Positions 16,559 to 24,022 of a stretch of DNA of 64,000 bases are shown here, piece after piece. This DNA is from Hydrogenophaga sp. PBL-H3. Lineage in GTDB: Bacteria; Pseudomonadota; Gammaproteobacteria; Burkholderiales; Burkholderiaceae_C. Location: NCBI RefSeq assembly GCF_010104355.1, contig NZ_CP044972.1, positions 3,782,001 to 3,846,000 of the forward strand. The letters are read 5' to 3'. The notes beneath the pieces are model-generated. The model was given only the letters and a program-made list of their open reading frames with translations, did no database searches and was not told where the DNA came from. How positions within the stretch are numbered: position 1 is the first letter of the stretch; each line of letters starts with the position of its first letter. A program made the position numbers and the translations under genes.

Positions 16559-17902
16559 TTAGATCACACCCTGCGCAAGCATGGCGTCGGCCACCTTGAC
16601 GAAGCCGGCGATGTTCGCACCGTCCACATAGCTCACAGAGCCGTCCGGGCGGCGTCCGTGGACCAGGCAGGCCTCATGGATACCCACCATGATGGTGTGC
16701 AGGCGGTTGTCGACTTCGTCGCGAGGCCATGAAAGGCGCATCGCGTTCTGGCTCATCTCAAGTCCCGAGGTGGCCACGCCCCCCGCGTTGCTGGCTTTGC
16801 CCGGTGCGTAGAGCACGCCAGCGGCTTCGAAGCACTGCACGGCTTCCATGGTGGTGGGCATGTTGGCCCCCTCCGCCACACAGATCACGCCGTTCTTGAT
16901 GAGGGTGGCGGCATCCACGGCGTTGAGTTCGTTCTGCGTGGCGCAGGGCAGTGCCACGTCCACCGGCACGCCCCAGGGGCGCACGCCGGGCTCAAACCGG
17001 CTCCTGGTTCGTTCGGCGTAGTCGCTCACGCGGCCGTACAGGTGGTTTTTCACGTCCATGAGCACGGCCAGCTTCTCCGGGGTGAAGCCGTCTTCATCGA
17101 TCACGGTGCCACTGGAATCGGACACCGTGACGACCTTGGCTCCCAGCGCCATGGCCTTTTCCACTGCGTACTGGGCCACGTTGCCCGAGCCCGAAACGCT
17201 CACGCGCAGGCCGTCAAAACCACGGCCCCGTTGCTTGAGCATTTCCTGCGCAAAGTACACCGTGCCGTAGCCAGTGGCCTCAGGCCGCACCAGCGAGCCA
17301 CCGAACGACAGACCCTTGCCGGTGAACACGCAGTCGGCGCGGTTGCTGAGCTTTTTCATCATGCCGGCCATGAATCCGACTTCCCGTCCACCCACGCCGA
17401 TGTCGCCCGCCGGCACATCGGTGTCTGCGCCGACATGGCGGAACAGCTCGCCCATCAAGGCCTGGCAAAACCGCATCACCTCGCCAGGGCTCTTGCCCTT
17501 GGGGTCAAAGTCGGAGCCGCCCTTGCCGCCACCCATGGGCAGCGTGGTCAGGGCATTCTTGAAGGTCTGTTCAAAAGCCAGGAACTTCAGGATCGACAGG
17601 TTCACCGACGGGTGGAAGCGCATACCGCCCTTGTACGGGCCGATGGCCGAGCTGTGCTGGATGCGGTAGCCCCGGTTGACCTGCACGTCACCGTGGTCGT
17701 TGACCCAGGAAATGCGGAACATCAACACACGCTCGGGTTCCACGAGGCGGTCAAGCAAGCCTTGTTCGGCGTACCTGGGGTGCGCCTGAATGAAGGGCCA
17801 CAGGCTCTCCGTCACTTCAGAGACGGCTTGGTGGAATTCCGTTTGCCCGGGGTTGTGTTGGACAACGTGGTCAAGAAAGTGATGCGCCGATGTGTACTTC
17901 AT
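16559..17902 (-). CDS. gdhA: NADP-specific glutamate dehydrogenase
   Basis: 447 residues, normal for the hexameric bacterial enzyme that forms glutamate from 2-oxoglutarate and ammonium. Substrate and catalytic segments are intact: GPYKGGMRFHPSV, LPMGGGKGGSDFDPKGK with the catalytic lysine, and PAGDIGVGGREVG. The dinucleotide fold is VSVSGSGNVAQYAVEKA and the C-terminal part reads KASNAGGVATSGLEMSQN. The start lies four bases after the stop of an acetyltransferase-like gene. The ribosome site is weak, so translation may depend on coupling or a promoter inside the upstream gene. Confidence 0.96.
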   Translation of the reverse strand: MKYTSAHHFLDHVVQHNPGQTEFHQAVSEVTESLWPFIQAHPRYAEQGLLDRLVEPERVLMFRISWVNDHGDVQVNRGYRIQHSSAIGPYKGGMRFHPSVNLSILKFLAFEQTFKNALTTLPMGGGKGGSDFDPKGKSPGEVMRFCQALMGELFRHVGADTDVPAGDIGVGGREVGFMAGMMKKLSNRADCVFTGKGLSFGGSLVRPEATGYGTVYFAQEMLKQRGRGFDGLRVSVSGSGNVAQYAVEKAMALGAKVVTVSDSSGTVIDEDGFTPEKLAVLMDVKNHLYGRVSDYAERTRSRFEPGVRPWGVPVDVALPCATQNELNAVDAATLIKNGVICVAEGANMPTTMEAVQCFEAAGVLYAPGKASNAGGVATSGLEMSQNAMRLSWPRDEVDNRLHTIMVGIHEACLVHGRRPDGSVSYVDGANIAGFVKVADAMLAQGVI

Positions 17903-17906
17903 GGTG

Positions 17907-18692
17907 TTATGCCCTAAAAATGTGCATGGCATTATGCGCAAACTGCATCGAGTCAGGAAAAATGCCCCGTGTTGGTGCCTTTTCTTGAATGAATGGTGGA
18001 GGCCGTGGCGATGGCTGCGACCGGCCACGGTCAACATCCCACCCATCTCCAAACAACAACATGCGGGTCTGCAGACTGTCCTGCGTTGCCTGATCGACGG
18101 ACGCCCCCAGCAGGTGGATGCACTTGTTCCGAATGTCGATGTACTCGAGCCGATGACGTGTGGCGAGTGACCGCCACAGCGCGTTGGCGCCCTGGGACTG
18201 GCGCGCGCCGCTGATCAAGCACATGCCTTGGCCCAGCGCCCATTCGTACACAGCGGTTGCAATGCCTCGACGCTGGTACGCACCCGCATACTTTGAATGC
18301 GGCGCGCGAACGAATCGATCCAGGCGCCGATTCACCTCGATCAGCCGATTGAAGACGGTGTATCCGGCCAGACAGCCGCGAGCCACGTCTTCCACGTAGA
18401 TGTAGTGCTCCCCGTCGGCCTCGCGGTGACGAAAGATCAGATCGGGGATCGGGGTCTTGATGATCCTGGTTCCGTGTTCCAGGAGCCCTGAACGCTGAAG
18501 GCGTGCATGAAGCAACTTCAACTCATCTTCAACCTCTGCAGCACCCCACTGCACATCCACACGCAACTCCATGGTGTGTCGCCGTGCACAAGGTCGTACC
18601 GCTCCGTGGATTGCACACCGTTCGCGGAGCCGGGCCAGTCGATCGCTGAACAAGGGCCATGCCAGCATGGCCAGCAACCCTGGCTCAAACAT
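17907..18692 (-). CDS. GNAT family N-acetyltransferase-like protein
   Basis: 261 residues from ATG 18692, which overlaps the stop of the universal stress protein gene by eight bases. The acetyl-CoA fold is recognisable in the middle: APHSKYAGAYQRRGIATAVYEWAL (pyrophosphate loop RRGIA) and GARQSQGANALWRSLA. A later start at MELRVDVQW (18572) would still contain the domain. The last ~46 residues after GDGWD are Pro/Arg-rich and run through a stretch that could hold the gdhA promoter, so this tail may not be conserved. The gene sits between a stress protein and gdhA, which invites a role in modifying one of them; that is speculation. Confidence 0.75.
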   Translation of the reverse strand: MFEPGLLAMLAWPLFSDRLARLRERCAIHGAVRPCARRHTMELRVDVQWGAAEVEDELKLLHARLQRSGLLEHGTRIIKTPIPDLIFRHREADGEHYIYVEDVARGCLAGYTVFNRLIEVNRRLDRFVRAPHSKYAGAYQRRGIATAVYEWALGQGMCLISGARQSQGANALWRSLATRHRLEYIDIRNKCIHLLGASVDQATQDSLQTRMLLFGDGWDVDRGRSQPSPRPPPFIQEKAPTRGIFPDSMQFAHNAMHIFRA

Positions 18693-19584
18693 CGCGACCC
18701 CCCATCCACCAGCCGGTGTCTGCGGTCGCGGCTGCGTGCAGTTGATCAAGCGGTGCGATCAGCACATCGCCGGCCGCCCACTTGGCCAGGCGCTGTGCCA
18801 CGCTGCCGGTGAAGAACTGCGTCAGCGCAGAGCCGCGCCGCTTGCCCACCACGACCAAGTCGGCCTGCGTGGCTTGTTGATGCAGTGCGGTCGAATAGGC
18901 CGGGTCACCGTTGCCGACCTCAAAAACCAGGGGCGGACCCGCTGATGCAGGCCGTTCCACCGTCAGCCCGCCGACGAGCTGCATGAGACGGTCTCGGGCC
19001 TGATGACGCGAACCGAGCCGGCTGGCCTGGATCACGTCTGGCGACACGTTGGCCGAACGCAGCTTGGCGTCTTCGATGGTGTCGATCGCATGAAACAGCT
19101 TCAGCACAGTGGGCGCCGAAAACAGACTGGCAAAGTCGATCAGGGATTTCGAGTGTGGCGACAGATCGACGGCCACGAGCACCTTCTCATACGGGCGGAC
19201 AGGCGCCTGCTTCACCACCAGCAGTGGACACACGCTGCCGTGCACCGCCTGGTCGAGCGTGGTGCCGAGGTGAAACCGTTTCCAGCTTCGCTGCAACAAC
19301 GGCCCCATCACCAGCAAGGTGGAGGCACTGGCCTCGGCCAACACCTCGTTCAGCGACGCAGACCGCTCAATCGCATGGGCCGAGATCTCGTGGCGCCTGG
19401 CCAGCTGGCGTGCCCGATGCGCCAGGCGCGCCACGGGATCGGTGAGAAAGGTGGTCGGTCCCTCGGCAACATGGACCAGCCGCAGGATGGCCTGGTGTTG
19501 CCGGGCCAGCTGGGCAGCGCGCTCCAGCGCGTGCGAGGAGAGCGCCGTGAAGTCGGAGACGGCGAGGATGGAGTCGAAGTGCAT
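18685..19584 (-). CDS. Universal stress protein, two UspA domains
   Basis: 299 residues with two tandem Usp folds. The first (about 1-140: MHFDSILAVSDFTALSSHA, STLLVMGP, CPLLVVKQ) and the second (about 145-280: YEKVLVAVDLSPHSKSL, DLVVVGKRRGSALTQFFTGSVAQ) are followed by a short tail. The second domain keeps a G-x2-G-x8-GS loop resembling the ATP-binding type; the first is degenerate. Start at ATG 19584 with AGGA upstream. It overlaps the next gene by eight bases. Probable functions are energy or stress sensing. Confidence 0.9.
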   Translation of the reverse strand: MHFDSILAVSDFTALSSHALERAAQLARQHQAILRLVHVAEGPTTFLTDPVARLAHRARQLARRHEISAHAIERSASLNEVLAEASASTLLVMGPLLQRSWKRFHLGTTLDQAVHGSVCPLLVVKQAPVRPYEKVLVAVDLSPHSKSLIDFASLFSAPTVLKLFHAIDTIEDAKLRSANVSPDVIQASRLGSRHQARDRLMQLVGGLTVERPASAGPPLVFEVGNGDPAYSTALHQQATQADLVVVGKRRGSALTQFFTGSVAQRLAKWAAGDVLIAPLDQLHAAATADTGWWMGGRDV

Positions 19585-19658
19585 GGAAATTCCTGGACGA
19601 GCGTGGGCCTGCCCCGCAGCGCACGGCCGGCGGGGTGTGATCGATGTCGACGAGGCGG

Positions 19659-20060
19659 CTAGGTGGTGTAGTCGCCGCTGGCTTCGGGCTGGAACAGCAG
19701 CGTGACAATTTCGGCCGCGCACGCATCTCCGTTGGGCGTGCGCCAGCGCGCGATGGCGCCCACGCGCTGGCCAAGAAGGCTCGCTCCCACGGGGGAGAGC
19801 ACGGAGATGAAGCCCAGGTGCGGCTCCGCGTCACCGGGATAGCACAGCGTGAGCTTTTGTCGCTTGTGAGAATCGAGGTCTTCCACGATCACCTGCGAGT
19901 ACATCGTGACGATGTCGGGTGGTATCTCGCGCGAAGGAACGAGATCGAGGGAGTCGAGTGTCTCGATCAGCTCGGGCGGAAATTGCGCGCCGTGCAGTTT
20001 GTTCAGTCGCGCATAGTCGATCTCGGTGAGCAGACGCTCACCATCAGGGTTCTTGTGCAT
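19659..20060 (-). CDS. Rnk-like / GreA-GreB C-terminal domain protein
   Basis: 133-residue protein of the nucleoside diphosphate kinase regulator (Rnk) family, related to the C-terminal domain of GreA/GreB. ATG 20060 has TTGGAG six bases upstream. An N-terminal helical hairpin (EIDYARLNKLHG) precedes the FKBP-like domain: DIVTMYSQVIVEDLDSHKRQKLTLCYPGDA, ISVLSPVGASLLGQRVG. Rnk-type proteins bind RNA polymerase. It lies 74 bases upstream of the stress-protein gene on the same strand and could be in the same regulon or operon. Confidence 0.87.
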   Translation of the reverse strand: MHKNPDGERLLTEIDYARLNKLHGAQFPPELIETLDSLDLVPSREIPPDIVTMYSQVIVEDLDSHKRQKLTLCYPGDAEPHLGFISVLSPVGASLLGQRVGAIARWRTPNGDACAAEIVTLLFQPEASGDYTT

Positions 20061-20402
20061 GTTGCACTCCAACAGGTGCAGACGCGCCGAGAAAAGGCGG
20101 CGCCCGCGATCGCGCTGGGCTGGGGCCCGGCGATGGTTGGATTGCGCAAAAAGGAGGAAGAGGTATCGCCGGGCTTAAGAATGTGCGGCCGGCTGGCGCA
20201 GTCCCGCCGAACCCATCAGCTTGCGACCAGCCACGGCGTCGCCTGCCGCAAGCGGCACGCGAGCTGCCGTGTGGGCAGTGATGGTTGGGTGAAAGTCCAT
20301 CGAGGCATTGTAGGGTGGCTCGCCATTGACGGCAGCAACCCGGTCATTCGTGCTCGGCAAGTCCACGCCGATGAACAGCACCGTGTCGTTTGCCAGGGGC
20401 GA
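20061..20402. other. Gap between the LivJ-like gene and rnk-like gene
   Basis: 342 bases without a gene I can support. A 68-codon minus-strand frame (20175-20381, GTG start) runs through it but has no recognised motif, signal peptide or ribosome site. The part near 20130-20160 (plus strand AAAAAGGAGGAAGAGG) is purine-rich and lies upstream of the rnk-like gene, so promoter elements for that gene are expected here. Nothing else is visible. Confidence 0.4.
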
Positions 20403-21572
20403 TCAGCGGATCACGGCCAGCTTCAGCCGCTGACCTGACTTGAACGTGTAGAGCGTCAGCGCAGCGTTCTTGCGGTCCCCCTTTTCGTCAAACTCGACGT
20501 TGCCGGAAGCGCCCTGGTACTTGATGGCCTTGAGCGCTGGCAGGTACTTCTGGGGGTCCGCTGAGCCAGCGGCCTGCATGGCCGCCGCCAGCAGCTTCAC
20601 ACCGTCGTAGGCGTAGCCGGCGTATGCCTGAACTTCAACGCCGTACTTGGCCTTGAAATCGGTGCGGAACTTGTCGTTGATGGCCACCTCGTCACCATCC
20701 ACGCCGCCAGCTTCAACACAGAACACGTCTTCATTGCCCAGTGCGTTCGCAGACAGGGTGATCATTTCGGATGTACACAGGCCATCACCACCCACCAGCT
20801 TCGAGTTGAAGCCCAGCGCCCGCATCTGACGCAGCATCGGGCCACCCACCGAATCCATGCCGCCGAAAAAGATCACGTCGGGCTGCTTGGCTTTGAGCGT
20901 GGTCAGGATGGCATTGAAGTCGATGGCCTTGTCATTGGTGTATTCGTGCGCAACCAGTTGCGCGCCCGCAGCCACTGCGGCCTTCTCGAATTCATCGGCC
21001 AGACCTTGCCCATAAGCGGTGCGATCGTCGATTACCGCCACGGTCTTGGCCTTGAGCGACTGAACCGCGTAACGGCCCAGGGCGCCGCCCTGCTGCACGT
21101 CGTCGGCCACAAGACGGAAAGCCCCCTGGAAGCCCTGGCGGGTGAACTTGGGGTTGGTCGACGAGGGGGTGATCTGGGGGATCCCCGCATCGTTGTAGAT
21201 CTGAGATGACGGCAGGGTGGCGCCGGAGGTGAGGTGCCCCACCACACCGTTCACATTGACGTCCACCAGCTTCTGGGCGGCGGCAGTGGCCTGCTTGGGG
21301 TCAGCTGCATCATCCTCAGCCAGCAGTTCAAACCGGGCCGTCTTCTCGCCAATCTTCAGCCCCGCGGCATTGAGTTCTTCGATGGCCAGACGAGCGCCAT
21401 TTTCGTTGTCCTTGCCCAGATGGGCCACAGCGCCGCTGGTGGCGCCGACGTGACCGATCTTGACCACCAGCGGCGCGTCCGCACCCGAGGATGCAGCGGA
21501 TTCTTCCTTCTCGCCACAGGCCACCAAAGCCACCGCAGCAGCAACCAGGGCCCAGTTCAGTTCAACACGCAT
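20403..21572 (-). CDS. Branched-chain amino acid-type ABC binding lipoprotein (LivJ-like)
   Basis: 389-residue periplasmic type I binding protein. The N-terminus carries a lipobox LVAC with Cys19, so it is probably lipid-anchored. The mature protein shows the Leu/Ile/Val-binding fold: VKIGHVGATSGAVAHLGKDNENGARLAIEE, LTSGATLPSSQIYNDAGIPQITPSSTNP, and DDRTAYGQGLADEFEKA. ATG 21572 has GGAGAG upstream. No liv permease or ATPase genes adjoin it, so it is an orphan receptor here; related orphans bind amino acids or aromatic acids. The ligand is unknown. Confidence 0.92.
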   Translation of the reverse strand: MRVELNWALVAAAVALVACGEKEESAASSGADAPLVVKIGHVGATSGAVAHLGKDNENGARLAIEELNAAGLKIGEKTARFELLAEDDAADPKQATAAAQKLVDVNVNGVVGHLTSGATLPSSQIYNDAGIPQITPSSTNPKFTRQGFQGAFRLVADDVQQGGALGRYAVQSLKAKTVAVIDDRTAYGQGLADEFEKAAVAAGAQLVAHEYTNDKAIDFNAILTTLKAKQPDVIFFGGMDSVGGPMLRQMRALGFNSKLVGGDGLCTSEMITLSANALGNEDVFCVEAGGVDGDEVAINDKFRTDFKAKYGVEVQAYAGYAYDGVKLLAAAMQAAGSADPQKYLPALKAIKYQGASGNVEFDEKGDRKNAALTLYTFKSGQRLKLAVIR

Positions 21573-21688
21573 GCAATCTCTCCTTGTTACGACCCGACAG
21601 GTCAACGTCACGATATAGACAGTGTACTTATCATTTTACAGCAAATCTTCGGGCACGTGGAGAGCGTGCCGGAGGAAGACACCGAAGA

Positions 21689-21730
21689 AGGCCGCTTGCA
21701 GATGCTCGCGTGCGCACCTGCAAGCGGCCT
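21689..21730 (-). terminator. Hairpin at the end of the four-helix membrane protein gene
   Basis: Perfect 13-base inverted arms, AGGCCGCTTGCAG (21689-21701) and its complement (21718-21730), with a 16-base loop. On the minus strand the hairpin begins at the stop codon of the gene ending at 21730 and is followed by TTCTTC rather than a full U-run. It could act as a weak or processed transcription terminator or a 3' stabiliser. Confidence 0.5.
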
Positions 21731-22161
21731 CACGGGGGCGCCCAGACCGCTGCAGTTCCCCAGGCATGGAGAGCGCCGATGACGAGGCAGATGCCCGAAG
21801 ACACCAGCCAGAAGGTGTTCGAGTTCTCCGGGAACGCCGGTTTGAGCAGCGCAAAGCCGAAGCCGCGGCCCAGGAATACCGTGGTGATGGCCAACAGCAC
21901 CCACTGGGTGAAAGGCAGTGGCTTGATGAGCCCGGCCGCAGAGAACGCATATGCAGCACAGGCCGCCAGCACAACCGCAATGCCGAGCGCGACGAGAATG
22001 GGCCGGACCTTGCCAGCCTCAACGGCGCGGGCCATTCGCTCACCGGCGCCCATCAAGCGGAAGGCCGATGGGCCCAGCACAACGCAGGCCAGGTGTGCGA
22101 TGGCCGCCAGCGAGGTGAGTGCCCCGCCAAGGATCAGCGCCTGAGCGCCCGTGCTGGTCAT
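21730..22161 (-). CDS. Four-helix membrane protein, function unknown
   Basis: 143-residue inner-membrane protein with four predicted helices (about 8-30, 53-75, 85-105, 117-138). The first contains the pattern TSLAAIAHLACVVLGPSAF, where a conserved His and Cys sit in the membrane. I recognise the general type common in proteobacteria but not a named function. It ends at a strong hairpin and is 39 bases downstream of the thioesterase gene on the same strand, so the two may be cotranscribed under the MarR operator. Confidence 0.8.
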   Translation of the reverse strand: MTSTGAQALILGGALTSLAAIAHLACVVLGPSAFRLMGAGERMARAVEAGKVRPILVALGIAVVLAACAAYAFSAAGLIKPLPFTQWVLLAITTVFLGRGFGFALLKPAFPENSNTFWLVSSGICLVIGALHAWGTAAVWAPP

Positions 22162-22200
22162 GATTCCGGGGACACCATGAGTTGCGTGGCGGACCAGCGC

Positions 22201-22728
22201 TCAGCGCCCATCCATCACCGCGCGTTCGGCCGCCAGCCAGTGCTCGACCGCCGCAGGCAAAGGCTGTGCTTTGAACGCCTGTCCCATGAGCGCGTAGCTC
22301 TCCGCATTCGGCACGAGTCCGCCGCGTCCGACCGCGGCCCCCTTCATGTAGCCGGCCGCGCACAGCGTGCCGTCTTCGCGCAGGAACTCGAACCGCATGA
22401 AGCTCCAGGCCTGGTCCGCGCCCGCCAGCGCGAAGCGCAGCCGGTAGCCTTGCCCCGGCATCAGGCCCTTGCGGTAGGTGATGACCGCCCCGCCGCTCAT
22501 CGGCCGCCACCCGGCCTTGACCATCACGCGCGCAAAGCCGCTGCGCACGAAGTACTCCACCAGCATCAGGTCGATGATCGTGAGATAGCGTCCGTTGTTC
22601 ATGTGGCCGTTGATGTCGATGTCGCCGGGCCACACGCGCAAGCACCGCTCGATCGTTGTGCCAGGCTCTATCCGAGGTAGCCGCCAGGCGCGCAGGAGCG
22701 CCCATGCAAGGCGCAGCCAGAGATTCAT
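22201..22728 (-). CDS. Thioesterase superfamily (hotdog) protein
   Basis: 175-residue protein of the acyl-CoA thioesterase/THEM6-like group. The hotdog helix motif is INGHMNNGRYLTIIDLMLVEYF; the asparagine/aspartate region fits the 4HBT-type enzymes. The start MNLWLRLAWALLRAW is hydrophobic and may associate with the membrane. It is transcribed divergently from a MarR regulator, and both promoters overlap a tandem palindrome at 22742-22781, so it is probably controlled by that MarR protein. The substrate is unknown. Confidence 0.87.
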   Translation of the reverse strand: MNLWLRLAWALLRAWRLPRIEPGTTIERCLRVWPGDIDINGHMNNGRYLTIIDLMLVEYFVRSGFARVMVKAGWRPMSGGAVITYRKGLMPGQGYRLRFALAGADQAWSFMRFEFLREDGTLCAAGYMKGAAVGRGGLVPNAESYALMGQAFKAQPLPAAVEHWLAAERAVMDGR

Positions 22729-22741
22729 GATTGGTCCTAGA

Positions 22742-22781
22742 ATAGTTCTGCTCCGAACAATATAGTTCGCAAACGAACTAT
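22742..22781. promoter_or_regulatory. Tandem palindromic operator for the MarR regulator
   Basis: Two adjacent 20-base palindromes. Site 1 (22762-22781) has perfect 8-base arms ATAGTTCG and CGAACTAT around CAAA. Site 2 (22742-22761) has arms ATAGTTC and GAACAAT, matching at six of seven positions. The exact 20-base phasing places both dimers on nearly the same helix face. The sites fill most of the 65-base gap between the thioesterase and MarR start codons, so bound protein would block both genes. Confidence 0.75.
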
Positions 22782-22793
22782 CTGCAAGCATCC

Positions 22794-23276
22794 ATGACCA
22801 AGCCCCCACGACCAGCACAAGCCGAAGACAACGCCACCCGCAGCTGGCTCGCTGTCGTGCGCGCCTACAACCTGTGCAGCGAGCTGATGGCCCTGCGTCT
22901 GGGCGCCGTGGGCGTGCGGACCGCGGAGCATGAAATCCTTGCCAACCTGCGGCGCGAGCCGGGTCTGAGCCAGCAGGCGCTTGCCGCGCGTTGTTTCACC
23001 GCCAAGAGCCATGTCAGCAACCTCCTCGGCGAAATGGAGGCACGCGGCTGGGTGAAGCGCGAGCCCGACCCGGCGGATGGGCGCGTGAAGCGCCTCGTTC
23101 TGGCCCCTGCCGGCTTGAGCATGGCCGAGCGAACAGCAGCCGTGCAGGCCGAGGTGGTGGCACTGATGACCGATGGGGCGACGGACAAAGAGCTCGAGCG
23201 GGTGCGCGCCACCATGGCCGAGGTCAGCCAGAAGCTGCAGGGCGCGCTTGGCCATCGGGCGGCTGAGGGCGCGTGA
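22794..23276 (+). CDS. MarR family transcriptional regulator
   Basis: 160 residues. The winged helix-turn-helix spans about residues 40-105: AEHEILANLRREPGLSQQ, the recognition helix FTAKSHVSNLLGEMEARG and the wing REPDPADGRVKR. N- and C-terminal helices for dimerisation flank it. Its gene is divergent from the thioesterase gene with two palindromes between, the arrangement of a local autoregulated MarR repressor released by a small ligand. The stop codon falls in a short TGACGGG tandem repeat. Confidence 0.92.
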   Translation: MTKPPRPAQAEDNATRSWLAVVRAYNLCSELMALRLGAVGVRTAEHEILANLRREPGLSQQALAARCFTAKSHVSNLLGEMEARGWVKREPDPADGRVKRLVLAPAGLSMAERTAAVQAEVVALMTDGATDKELERVRATMAEVSQKLQGALGHRAAEGA

Positions 23277-23292
23277 CGGGTGACGGGTGACG
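23274..23292. repeat. Short TGACGGG tandem repeat
   Basis: Two and a half copies of TGACGGG beginning with the MarR stop codon TGA. Each unit carries an in-phase or out-of-phase TGA. Probably a small slippage array; no function is evident. Confidence 0.7.
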
Positions 23293-23461
23293 ACTCGAAA
23301 CCCGAACTCGTCTTGCTTGGCCGGGCCGGGCGTTCCGATGCCCCTTCTTCCAACCTGCCCATTCAGAACATACCGCACGTATACAGGCACACCGTCAATA
23401 ATTTGTTACACCAGGGATGCTCACTGCGCCAAACGACGGCCTTCAATGCCCCCACACGTCC

Positions 23462-24001
23462 ATGACCCCATCCACCTCCTCCCTGGCATTCACCCCCGGC
23501 ACCGCCGACATTTCGCTTGACCGGGACATCTTCCTGCGCACGCTGGTGCGGGAGTTGGCCGGCACGCTTGAGTCCGTTGTGGGCACCCACGAGGCCTCTG
23601 GTTTCATCAGCGTGGTGGGCCAGCGCATTGGTGAGTGGATCGACACGGAGTACCGACAGGCGCTGGGCACGGCGCAACTGGACCGGGCGCAGGTGATCGA
23701 GGTGCTGGTGGACCTCAAGCGCCGTATACAGGGCGATTTTTTTGTCATCGAGGCCGATGAGTCGCGCATTGTTCTCGGCAACCGTGTCTGCCCCTTCGCA
23801 GACAAGGTGATCGGACGGCCCTCGATGTGCATGATGACCTCCAACGTTTTCGGCACCATCGCGGCACAGAACCTGGGCCAGGCCAAGGTGGTTTTGCAGC
23901 AGACCATCGCCGAAGGCTCGACGAGCTGCCGCGTCGTGCTCTACCTCAAGGCGAGCGCGGAGGCCGACGCCGCAGACGGACGCGAATACTTCCGTGCCTG
24001 A
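23462..24001 (+). CDS. Methanogen output domain 1 (MetOD1) protein
   Basis: 179-residue single-domain protein resembling MetOD1, a domain often attached to signalling proteins. Typical stretches: [56 protein letters not shown] and [17 protein letters not shown]. Two cysteines in CPF and CMM, and a later one, could bind a metal or cofactor. An alternative start 15 codons upstream (23417) is possible; neither has a good ribosome site. It ends 21 bases before a PAS hybrid kinase, so the two probably form one sensory unit. Confidence 0.82.
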   Translation: MTPSTSSLAFTPGTADISLDRDIFLRTLVRELAGTLESVVGTHEASGFISVVGQRIGEWIDTEYRQALGTAQLDRAQVIEVLVDLKRRIQGDFFVIEADESRIVLGNRVCPFADKVIGRPSMCMMTSNVFGTIAAQNLGQAKVVLQQTIAEGSTSCRVVLYLKASAEADAADGREYFRA

Positions 24002-24022
24002 GGCCACGGGCGCCTCCCAGAG

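Noticed and set aside
20175-20381. Small minus-strand frame downstream of the LivJ-like gene
   Set aside because: GTG start, no ribosome site, no signal or domain. Kept only as part of the described gap.
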